A program made the position numbers and the translations under genes. Below, in pieces: positions 1-5,236 of a stretch of DNA of 8,589 bases. The stretch is from Alloprevotella tannerae (GTDB lineage: Bacteria; Bacteroidota; Bacteroidia; Bacteroidales; Bacteroidaceae): contig JABZGO010000067.1 in assembly GCA_015259305.1 (NCBI GenBank), positions 1 to 8,589 on the forward strand, given 5' to 3'. The notes under the pieces were generated by a model that saw only the letters and a program-made list of their open reading frames with translations, ran no database searches and had not been told where the DNA came from. Position 1 is the first letter of the stretch; each line of letters begins with the position of its first letter.

Positions 1-213
1 CGTGCCGGCTTGAAACTGTCCTTCGTCAAAGTTGGCATCAAACTCGCCGCGCATATTCAGAAATACATTGATCTTGTCTTGCTTCTTTTCGAGCTTACTG
101 ATCATTTCCCACAGCGTACTCTCGCCCTGCGGATAATTCTCACGCGAAGGCTCTTGCGCTTGAACGGATAAAAATACAAACAAGAGTGCGGCGAGCGCAA
201 ATATCTTTTTCAT
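1..213 (-). CDS. Outer-membrane porin, phosphate-selective O/P-like, N-terminal fragment
   Basis: The start codon lies at 211-213 and the frame stays open to the window edge, giving 71 codons of a gene that continues to the left. Residues 1-19 form a signal peptide (MKKIFALAALLFVFLSVQA) with predicted cleavage before Gln20. A short amphipathic stretch follows (residues about 34-49, LWEMISKLEKKQDKIN), then a first beta-strand-like segment, NVFLNMRGEFDANFD. This order of signal peptide, short coiled coil of the SKLEKKQDK type and N-x-F-L-N strand is what I know from the N-termini of Bacteroidetes porins of the phosphate-selective porin O/P family, which form outer-membrane barrels for small anions or other solutes. 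The substrate cannot be told from this fragment. The start is fixed by the signal peptide and a promoter about 80 bases upstream. It is transcribed divergently from aspA. Confidence 0.65.
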   Translation of the reverse strand, partial: MKKIFALAALLFVFLSVQAQEPSRENYPQGESTLWEMISKLEKKQDKINVFLNMRGEFDANFDEGQFQAGT

Positions 214-277
214 CGGTTGTTTTGTTAAAAAAGTAAGGCGACATACTGCCCTTTTGCCGACAGCAACGACAGAGGCC

Positions 278-420
278 AAGCGCTAACAAGAGGCAAAAGT
301 AGTCAAAAAGTTAACATTCTCAAGAATAGTAAGCAAAGAATCCACCGCCCGGCATTAAATTCATCGCACAAGAATTATTTATTCTTTCAGAATGTAGTTT
401 ATCCCAAAGAAAGCGCTAAC
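278..420. repeat. Ten-base direct repeat AAGCGCTAAC in the porin-aspA intergenic region
   Basis: Two exact copies of AAGCGCTAAC, each containing the palindrome AGCGCT, occur at 278-287 and 411-420. The first lies at the predicted transcription start of the porin gene and the second 44 bases before the aspA start codon. The interval otherwise holds the porin promoter and A/T-rich leader sequence. Confidence 0.35.
294..323 (-). promoter_or_regulatory. Bacteroidetes-type promoter for the porin gene
   Basis: Read on the minus strand, TACTTTTG (294-301) fits the Bacteroidetes -7 consensus TAnnTTTG exactly. A TTG at 321-323 lies 19 bases upstream, the normal spacing for the -33 element. Transcription would start near 287-289 and leave a leader of about 75 bases before the start codon at 213. 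The element match is seen directly; its use as a promoter is inferred. Confidence 0.6.
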
Positions 421-463
421 TTAGCCCCGTAATTAAAAAGAACAATATAAAACTTGAAACTCA

Positions 464-1897
464 ATGACTACTGAAAACACGAAAAAGACCCGCACCGAAA
501 GCGACTTGATCGGTGCGCGCGAAGTGCCTTATGAAGTGCTCTATGGCGTACAAACGCTACGTGGTATGGAAAACTTCCCCATCAGCCACTTTAAGTTAAG
601 CCAATACCCGCTCTTCATCAAGGGCCTCGGCGTAACGAAGCTCGGAGCAGTGCGTGCTAACCACAAGCTCGGCCTCATCCCCGACGATATGGCAAAAGCA
701 ATCGAGCAGGCTTGCTTAGAGCTCATCGAAGGGCGCCACACAGAGGCTTTTCCCGTAGATATGATTCAAGGAGGAGCCGGCACAACGACCAACATGAACG
801 CCAACGAGGTGATTGCTAACCGCGCTCTCGAACTGATGGGCTGCGAACGCGGCGACTACAAACGCTGCTCGCCCAACGACCACGTGAACCGCTCGCAATC
901 TACTAACGATGCTTACCCGACGGCCATCCACATCGGTCTCTACGAAACGCACCTCCGCTTGCGTCAGCACTTGGAGCAACTGATCGAGGCTTTTGAAAAG
1001 AAAGCTGAAGAGTTTGCCGGCGTACTCAAGATGGGCCGCACGCAACTTCAGGACGCTGTGCCGATGACGTTGGGCCAGACATTCCACGGCTTTGCCTCTA
1101 TCTTGCGCAACGAATTGCCGCACCTCGATGCAGCAGCAGCTGAATTCTTAGTGATCAATATGGGGGCTACGGCAATCGGCACGGGCATTTGTGCCGAACC
1201 AAACTATGCGGAAATGAGCACAGCGGAGATCGCAGCCATTACGGGCTACGCTTATCGCCTTTCTGACGACCTCGTGGGCGCTACGTCGGACACTTCTTGC
1301 ATGGCAGGCTATTCGAGCGCAATGCGTATGGTTGCTTTGAAGATGAACAAGATATGCAACGACTTGCGCCTCCTCTCTTCCGGCCCGCGCTGCGGCTTGG
1401 GCGAGATCACGCTCCCGGGTGTGCAACCGGGTTCTTCAATTATGCCGGGCAAGATCAATCCGGTTATCCCCGAAGTAATGAACCAAGTGGCTTACAAAGT
1501 GATTGGCAACGATCTTTGCGTAAGTATGAGTTCGGAAGCTGCGCAAATGGAGCTTAACGCAATGGAGCCGGTAATGGCACAATGCTGCTTCGAATCGGCA
1601 GATCTCTTGATGAACGGTTTCGACACCTTGCGCACACGTTGCGTAGACGGCATTATCGCCAACAAAGAAGCTTGTCTCGAACACGTACACCGCAGCATCG
1701 GTATCGTAACGGCGCTTAACCCCGTCATTGGCTATAAAAATTCTACCCGCATCGCTAAGGAAGCGCTCGAAACGGGCCGTAGCGTCTACGACTTGATCCT
1801 CGAGCACGACATCCTCTCCAAAGAAGATTTGGACACGCTCTTCAGACCGGAGAACTTGATCAGTCCGGTTAAATTGGACATCAAGCCCAAACACTAA
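464..1897 (+). CDS. aspA: Aspartate ammonia-lyase (aspartase)
   Basis: The enzyme converts L-aspartate to fumarate and ammonia in the cytoplasm, feeding amino-acid nitrogen release and fumarate respiration. The 477 residues match the usual aspartase length, and similarity to the Escherichia coli enzyme runs from end to end. Visible motifs are GGAGTTTNMN (103-112), SQSTNDAYPT (144-153), GRTQLQDAVPMTLGQ (191-205) and the superfamily signature GSSIMPGKIN (323-332). By family knowledge the flexible SS loop supplies the catalytic base, here Ser324, with Lys330 in the same loop. Gln194 in the GRTQLQDA motif points to aspartase, because class II fumarase has His there (GRTHLQDA). The ATG is preceded by an A-rich leader without Shine-Dalgarno sequence, normal for Bacteroidetes. 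I see no convincing promoter. A strong terminator follows within 10 bases, so it is probably monocistronic. Confidence 0.95.
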   Translation: MTTENTKKTRTESDLIGAREVPYEVLYGVQTLRGMENFPISHFKLSQYPLFIKGLGVTKLGAVRANHKLGLIPDDMAKAIEQACLELIEGRHTEAFPVDMIQGGAGTTTNMNANEVIANRALELMGCERGDYKRCSPNDHVNRSQSTNDAYPTAIHIGLYETHLRLRQHLEQLIEAFEKKAEEFAGVLKMGRTQLQDAVPMTLGQTFHGFASILRNELPHLDAAAAEFLVINMGATAIGTGICAEPNYAEMSTAEIAAITGYAYRLSDDLVGATSDTSCMAGYSSAMRMVALKMNKICNDLRLLSSGPRCGLGEITLPGVQPGSSIMPGKINPVIPEVMNQVAYKVIGNDLCVSMSSEAAQMELNAMEPVMAQCCFESADLLMNGFDTLRTRCVDGIIANKEACLEHVHRSIGIVTALNPVIGYKNSTRIAKEALETGRSVYDLILEHDILSKEDLDTLFRPENLISPVKLDIKPKH

Positions 1898-1905
1898 AAA
1901 CATAC

Positions 1906-1947
1906 AGGCCGAGCCGCTGCCCGCGCAGTTGCTCGGCCTTTTTATTT
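1906..1947 (+). terminator. Intrinsic terminator of aspA
   Basis: The 9-base stem AGGCCGAGC (1906-1914) pairs with GCTCGGCCT (1931-1939). The loop contains a smaller CTGC/GCAG stem, and a T-rich run (CCTTTTTATTT) follows. It starts nine bases after the aspA stop codon. Confidence 0.85.
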
Positions 1948-1965
1948 CTCATTTGTAATCGGAGC

Positions 1966-1999
1966 AGCGGCCTCTTTTCGCGTCAGGCCGATGGCCGCT
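1966..1999 (+). other. Overlapping inverted repeats between aspA and yeiH-like gene
   Basis: AGCGGCC (1966-1972) can pair with GGCCGCT (1993-1999). The nested GGCCT (1969-1973) can instead pair with AGGCC (1985-1989). The two folds share bases and exclude each other. No T-run follows the outer stem, so it is not a standard terminator. The role is unknown. Confidence 0.35.
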
Positions 2000-2030
2000 A
2001 AGCGACCGGGCGAACTGTCTCCCACCGATC

Positions 2031-2060
2031 TTGGAAACCGTTTGCCGCGACCTTATTTTC
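2031..2060 (+). promoter_or_regulatory. Possible promoter for the YeiH-family gene
   Basis: A TTG at 2031-2033 is followed after 20 bases by TATTTTC (2054-2060), a partial match to the Bacteroidetes -7 element TAnnTTTG, lacking the final G. A start near 2067 would give a leader of about 50 bases. The match is imperfect and this is a weak call. Confidence 0.3.
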
Positions 2061-2118
2061 AACGCCGCCAACGTCACAAAGCGGTCAAGACCGACCAAGT
2101 TATTTTAAGCCCCACCAC

Positions 2119-3153
2119 ATGAAATTATCAGAAGAACGTAGCAGTATGCTCCACGGCGTGTTGCTGATGGCTCTCTTCGCCTGCGCCTCGTTCGCCATCG
2201 GCGATTTGAGCTTCGTAAAGCACCTATCTTTCAGTCCGATGATCGTCGGCATTATTCTCGGTATGCTGTATGCCAACTCTTTGCGCAACAATCTGCCCGA
2301 AACGTGGGTGCCCGGCATCAAGTTCTGCTCAAAGCGCATCCTGCGCTTCGGTATCATTCTCTATGGCTTCAAACTATCTTTTCAGGACGTCACGGCCGTA
2401 GGTTTGCCGGCCATTTGTATCGACGCCATTATCGTCACCTTCACCATCCTCGGCGGCATTCTGCTCGGCAAGCTCCTCAAAGTAGATCGCGACATCGCCT
2501 TGCTGACCTCCGTCGGCAGCGGCATTTGCGGCGCGGCAGCCGTCTTGGGCGCAGAATCAGCCGTGCGCACGCAACCATATAAGACGGCCGTGGCCGTAGC
2601 TACGGTTGTCATCTTCGGAACAACCTCCATGTTCCTCTATCCCGTCCTCTACCGCAGCGGCATCTTTGTATTACCGCCCAAGACGATGGGCATTTTTGCC
2701 GGTTCTACCATTCACGAAGTGGCCCACGTCGTAGGCGCCGGCAACGCGATGGGGCCTGAAGTGTCCAACGTCGCGATCATCGTCAAAATGATCCGCGTCA
2801 TTATGCTCGTCCCCGTACTGTTTATCATCAGTTATGCGATGGCGCGCCGCGCAATGGCGAGCAAAGCTGAGGGCGGTAAGAGCAAGATCGACATCCCTTG
2901 GTTTGCCATCCTTTTCCTCTTGGTTATCGGCTTCAATTCGCTGCACCTGCTCTCCGCAGAAGTCGTAGAATTTATCAATAAGTTAGACACATTTTTACTA
3001 ACAATGGCCATGACGGCCTTAGGCGCTGAAACGAGTTTCGACAAGTTTAAGAAAGCCGGTTTCAAGCCCTTCCTTTTGGCCGCCCTACTCTTCTGCTGGC
3101 TCATCTGCGGCGGTTATTTCTTGGCCAAATATGTTGTGCCGATGATCGGCTAA
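2119..3153 (+). CDS. YeiH/UPF0324-family putative anion exporter
   Basis: This is a 344-residue inner-membrane protein of the YeiH/UPF0324 family, often labelled putative sulfate exporter; the true substrate is not established for most members. Hydrophobic segments lie near residues 11-28, 36-54, 73-86, 97-119, 127-148, 155-178, 188-208, 216-241, 259-279 and 316-338, about ten helices in all. Family-like motifs are the glycine-rich GSGICGAAAVLGAESA (133-148), STIHEVAHVVGAG (196-208), the charged KMIRV (223-227) and ALGAETSFDKFKKAG (300-314) near the C-terminus. Length and motif order match intact members, with no sign of truncation. The ATG is followed by a short cytoplasmic N-terminus and then the first helix, which supports this start. 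The gene is separated from aspA by a terminator, so it is probably a separate unit. No plus-strand terminator lies directly after its stop. Confidence 0.85.
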   Translation: MKLSEERSSMLHGVLLMALFACASFAIGDLSFVKHLSFSPMIVGIILGMLYANSLRNNLPETWVPGIKFCSKRILRFGIILYGFKLSFQDVTAVGLPAICIDAIIVTFTILGGILLGKLLKVDRDIALLTSVGSGICGAAAVLGAESAVRTQPYKTAVAVATVVIFGTTSMFLYPVLYRSGIFVLPPKTMGIFAGSTIHEVAHVVGAGNAMGPEVSNVAIIVKMIRVIMLVPVLFIISYAMARRAMASKAEGGKSKIDIPWFAILFLLVIGFNSLHLLSAEVVEFINKLDTFLLTMAMTALGAETSFDKFKKAGFKPFLLAALLFCWLICGGYFLAKYVVPMIG

Positions 3154-3157
3154 GCCT

Positions 3158-3194
3158 AAAAAAGAGCAGCGCCGCACACTTTCGTATGCGGCGC
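3158..3194 (-). terminator. Intrinsic terminator for the porT transcript
   Basis: The stem GCGCCGCACAC (3169-3179) pairs with GTATGCGGCGC (3184-3194) with one mismatch and a TTTC loop. Read on the minus strand it is followed, after a five-base spacer, by six T (complement of 3158-3163). On the plus strand no T-run follows, so it should act mainly on transcripts coming from porT, although its hairpin also sits 15 bases after the yeiH-like stop codon. Confidence 0.6.
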
Positions 3195-3232
3195 CATCAT
3201 CTCCATTCCCTCACCACCAAGGTGGGGGATCA

Positions 3233-3358
3233 TTATATATAATTGTGTGTCGGTCTCGTTGGGGAGGAAGCCGTCGGGGGGCTTTCATCTCTTAAGTTGT
3301 CTGCTTTGGCGGCCCGCAAGGCTTCATCGGCGGCGGCCTCGGCGGCGCTCTGCGTCAT
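3233..3358 (-). CDS. Possible 41-residue Ala-rich ORF overlapping the porT stop
   Basis: A 41-codon ORF starts with an ATG (3356-3358) that overlaps the porT stop codon in the arrangement ATGA, the usual layout for translational coupling. The product begins MTQSAAEAAADEALRAAKAD and ends with a Pro/Thr/Ser-rich tail (SPPTASSPTRPTHNYI). The first half could form an alanine-rich charged helix. There is no signal peptide and no family I recognise. The ORF ends about 40 bases before the minus-strand terminator, so it would lie in the porT transcript. It is short and of low complexity and could be chance. The overlap with porT is seen directly; translation is inferred. Confidence 0.3.
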   Translation of the reverse strand: MTQSAAEAAADEALRAAKADNLRDESPPTASSPTRPTHNYI

Positions 3359-4068
3359 TCAAAATAGAACACGAGCGATACCATATTAAGATGTGCGGCA
3401 TCAACACTTTCCGTAAAGATGCGCTGAGCGGGATCGGTGAGTTCGGGGCGCTGCTTGTCAAGCACATTGCCCAAGCCGAAATCAAACTTCAATTCGGGCA
3501 CGAGTTTAAAAAATGGCAGATAGATTTCGCAGCCCATACCTACCTCCAAGCAGGTATTGAGCGCCTTCGTGCGCAGCAGCGAATGTTTGCTCGTAGTCAG
3601 ATCATAAAAGGGCGCAATGCCGAACATCACGTAGGGGCGATAGTTGTTGAAGCGCGGCGCCGCCACTTTCAGATCGATGGGTAGGCCAATGTAGGTCGAC
3701 TTCATATCTTGCGACTGCCGCTCGCCCGTACTTAAATCGCGAAAGCTCAAATGCTTACTACCAAACTGCAACTGGGGCAAGGCGCGTAGGGAGACGTAGC
3801 GGCCCAAACGCAGATCGCCTAAAATACCCACTGAAAAGCCAAAATTCTGACTATCGTTTTCGGCCATCCACTGCCGCCCCGTGCCGGACTGGATAAAGCC
3901 GTTGTTGCGCAACTTCAATCCCTGATCCGCCAGCCCCACGAAGAATCCGTAGTGGAAGCGGCGCTCGTCGATAAAGGGCTGGTGCTGCAACTTCCGTTCT
4001 TGGGCAGCGAGCGGCAGGTGCAGGCTTGCGAGGAGCAAACAGGCGAGAAGGAGTAATCGGGTCTTCAT
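3355..4068 (-). CDS. porT: Type IX secretion system outer-membrane protein PorT
   Basis: This is a PorT/SprT-like outer-membrane beta-barrel protein, known in Porphyromonas gingivalis and flavobacteria to be required for T9SS export. I place the start at 4066-4068, seven codons inside the longest ORF, because it gives a compact signal peptide, MKTRLLLLACLLLASLHLPLAA, cleaved before Gln23, and a 237-residue protein. Family-like features of the mature part are FIDERRFHYGFFVGLADQGL near the N-terminus, GFSVGILGDLRLGRYVSLRA, STYIGLPIDLK, FNNYRPYVMFGIAPFYDL, and the late ELKFDFGLGNVL before a C-terminal strand ending in VFYFE. Alternating hydrophobic residues throughout agree with a barrel. The upstream ferredoxin gene ends in a terminator, so porT probably has its own promoter; the best -7 candidate, TACTTTTT (minus strand, 4184-4191), lacks a clear -33 partner. 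A Cys at residue 10 is not a convincing lipobox. Confidence 0.82.
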   Translation of the reverse strand: MKTRLLLLACLLLASLHLPLAAQERKLQHQPFIDERRFHYGFFVGLADQGLKLRNNGFIQSGTGRQWMAENDSQNFGFSVGILGDLRLGRYVSLRALPQLQFGSKHLSFRDLSTGERQSQDMKSTYIGLPIDLKVAAPRFNNYRPYVMFGIAPFYDLTTSKHSLLRTKALNTCLEVGMGCEIYLPFFKLVPELKFDFGLGNVLDKQRPELTDPAQRIFTESVDAAHLNMVSLVFYFE

Positions 4069-4125
4069 ATCTGTATTGTGAAGGCCCACTTTGAGCGCTT
4101 CATCTTATTGTTCTAAACGTGCGGA

Positions 4126-4157
4126 GGCGGCGAATATTGCCCGCCGCGCCTTTTTTT
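4126..4157 (+). terminator. Plus-strand terminator-like hairpin without an obvious gene
   Basis: GCGGCG (4127-4132) pairs with CGCCGC (4142-4147) around a nine-base loop, and seven T (4151-4157) follow after GCC. The structure is oriented to stop plus-strand transcription, yet no plus-strand gene precedes it closer than the yeiH-like gene ending at 3153. It lies inside the leader region of porT, which reads the opposite way. Confidence 0.5.
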
Positions 4158-4203
4158 ACGACCTAATGGCCCAATATCGAGCAAAAAAGTATTGATAAAA
4201 GAT

Positions 4204-4240
4204 AAAAAGCAGCGGCCCGAAGCAAATTACCTCGGGCCGC
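4204..4240 (-). terminator. Intrinsic terminator of the ferredoxin gene
   Basis: A perfect nine-base stem, GCGGCCCGA (4212-4220) with TCGGGCCGC (4232-4240), encloses an 11-base loop. On the minus strand it is followed by TGCTTTTTATCTTTT. It begins 23 bases after the ferredoxin stop codon. Confidence 0.85.
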
Positions 4241-4262
4241 CGTAAGTCGTAAGTCTGACCAA

Positions 4263-4433
4263 TTATTCGCCGGGAGCGATTGCGCCCGTCGGGCAAGCGT
4301 CTGCGCAAGCACCACAATCAACGCAAGAGTCAGGATTGATTGAATATTTTTCGCCTTCAGAGATAGATTCTGTCGGGCATTCGCCGATGCACGTTCCACA
4401 TGCAACGCATTCGTCGCTAATAACGTAAGCCAT
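4263..4433 (-). CDS. Small 2[4Fe-4S] ferredoxin
   Basis: This 56-residue gene is a clostridial-type ferredoxin, a soluble low-potential electron carrier in anaerobic metabolism. It carries two classic cluster motifs: CVACGTCIGECP with Cys at 9, 12, 15 and 19, and CVDCGACADACP with Cys at 37, 40, 43 and 47. In this family the first three Cys of each motif plus the last Cys of the other ligate each cluster. The two halves show the usual internal duplication, and the length is normal for the family. The start MAYVISDEC is typical, with an A/T-rich leader and no Shine-Dalgarno sequence. A strong promoter match upstream and a perfect terminator downstream indicate a single-gene transcript. The specific redox partners cannot be told from the neighbours. 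The frame is too short for a long-ORF screen but unmistakable from its cysteine spacing. Confidence 0.95.
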   Translation of the reverse strand: MAYVISDECVACGTCIGECPTESISEGEKYSINPDSCVDCGACADACPTGAIAPGE

Positions 4434-4470
4434 AGTAATTTTGAAAATTTAAATTGTTGTTATGTAGTTT

Positions 4471-4498
4471 GTTCCTCTCCGGAACGGGTGCAAAGATA
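4471..4498 (-). promoter_or_regulatory. Promoter (-7 element) of the ferredoxin gene, with leader hairpin
   Basis: On the minus strand, TATCTTTG (4491-4498) matches the Bacteroidetes -7 consensus TAnnTTTG exactly; no clear TTG is present at the -33 distance. The start would fall near 4485, giving a leader of about 50 bases. The palindromic GTTCC/GGAAC (4471-4475 and 4481-4485) sits at the predicted 5' end of the transcript and could form a short hairpin. Confidence 0.5.
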
Positions 4499-4539
4499 CG
4501 CATTTCTATTTAATCTCACGTGCTGACTACTTAATTTTT

Positions 4540-5030
4540 TATCCCGACTCACCATATTTTTCCGCTAAATAGGGCTTCAACGCGTGAGCCAATCTTGCTT
4601 TTCAGGGGCGAAATATAGACTGTCAGGCCGCTCTGCCTTGCCGGCTAAGCGTACACTCACGAGCGCAAGCCTTTTTATCGTGAGCGCAAACTGCGAACTC
4701 AAAGTTGCAAAGCACCATTTCCTTCTGCTGATCCTTCATAAACCAAGCATCGGGCTTCGCATAGCTATACGAAACAGACCAAACGGAGGCGCAAGGTTGC
4801 CGTATCGAAAAGAGAAAAAGACGTTTACTGACCCTTGGCCCACGAAAATCTGTCTGATCAAGTACGGCTGACCTTCCGACTATCGACCTTACGGGCCGAG
4901 CGAGCTGGGCGACTTGCACAACGAGAAGGAAAAAGGTAGGCTGCCACTCAACAATCGACTTTAGTAGACTTTCGCCGCTATCTGCTTGCATAATTACCCA
5001 TCGGAGTAAACATATAGCATATATATGCAT
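4540..5030 (-). repeat. Gene-poor stretch with a candidate dispersed or decayed element
   Basis: No convincing gene is present. On the minus strand two peptide segments lie end to end in different frames: one ends in KKACARECTLSRQGRAA then stop (stop near 4622), and in the next frame GLTVYISPLKSKIGSRVEAL continues to FSGKIW and stop (about 4546-4630). Joining them needs a one-base shift. From memory, similar peptide strings recur among short hypothetical proteins in Porphyromonas-like genomes, which would suggest a repeated non-coding or decayed element; I cannot verify this here. An inverted repeat CTCACGA/TCGTGAG (4656-4662 and 4678-4684) and an imperfect direct repeat GAGCGCAA (4661-4668, 4682-4689) lie inside it. 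The rest shows nothing recognisable. Confidence 0.3.
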
Positions 5031-5077
5031 CATAAAACTTTACATATGCTACATATATTGACGTCATCAAAAGTCAA
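5010..5077. other. A/T-rich palindrome cluster upstream of the large exported protein gene
   Basis: This stretch holds a perfect 12-base palindrome GCATATATATGC (5017-5028), a further ATATGCT (5044-5050) that is the inverse of AGCATAT (5016-5022), a perfect TGACGTCA (5059-5066), and the inverted pair TTGAC/GTCAA (5058-5062, 5073-5077). It lies 70-130 bases upstream of the predicted promoter. It may be a regulator binding region or simply A/T-rich DNA. Confidence 0.3.
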
Positions 5078-5145
5078 CAGAACAACTAAAAAGCAGAAAT
5101 AAATAATGTTTAACACTTAAAATCCAAACAAACATCCCATAAGGA

Positions 5146-5176
5146 TTGACAAAGATAAAATAAAGGCGGATATTTG
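5146..5176 (+). promoter_or_regulatory. Promoter of the large exported protein gene
   Basis: TTG (5146-5148) is followed after 20 bases by GATATTTG (5169-5176), which matches the Bacteroidetes -7 element TAnnTTTG except for its first base. The start would be near 5182, leaving a leader of about 55 bases rich in A and T without a Shine-Dalgarno sequence. Confidence 0.45.
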
Positions 5177-5236
5177 CAAAATCTGACCAGAAAATGAGAA
5201 TCTTTCTTTTTATTATTCACTAAAATCATTTCGACC

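Noticed and set aside
3202..3220. Short palindrome CCACC AA GGTGG after the small ORF
   Set aside because: A two-base loop is too tight for a stable hairpin, and there is no T-run or other signal beside it.
3247..3684. 145-codon plus-strand ORF opposite porT
   Set aside because: It is the complement of porT, has an Arg/His-rich composition with no family features, and disappears as a candidate once porT is accepted.
4163..4405. 80-codon minus-strand ORF over the ferredoxin gene
   Set aside because: It lies in another frame of the ferredoxin gene and runs through that gene's terminator; the cysteine-rich frame is clearly the real one.
4584..4871. 95-codon plus-strand ORF in the gene-poor stretch
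   Set aside because: It begins at a GTG with no leader signal, has no recognisable family or organised sequence, and overlaps the minus-strand element of the same kind. It is better explained as part of the candidate repeat.
4623..5033. 136-codon minus-strand ORF ending in SRQGRAA
   Set aside because: Composition is unlike the neighbouring genes and there is no promoter. The similarity-like signal continues in another frame after its stop. I treated it as part of a repeat or decayed element, not as a gene.
4441..5236. Possible tRNA or CRISPR array in the long intergenic region
   Set aside because: No cloverleaf with a GTTCRA-type T-arm was found, and there are no regularly spaced direct repeats.
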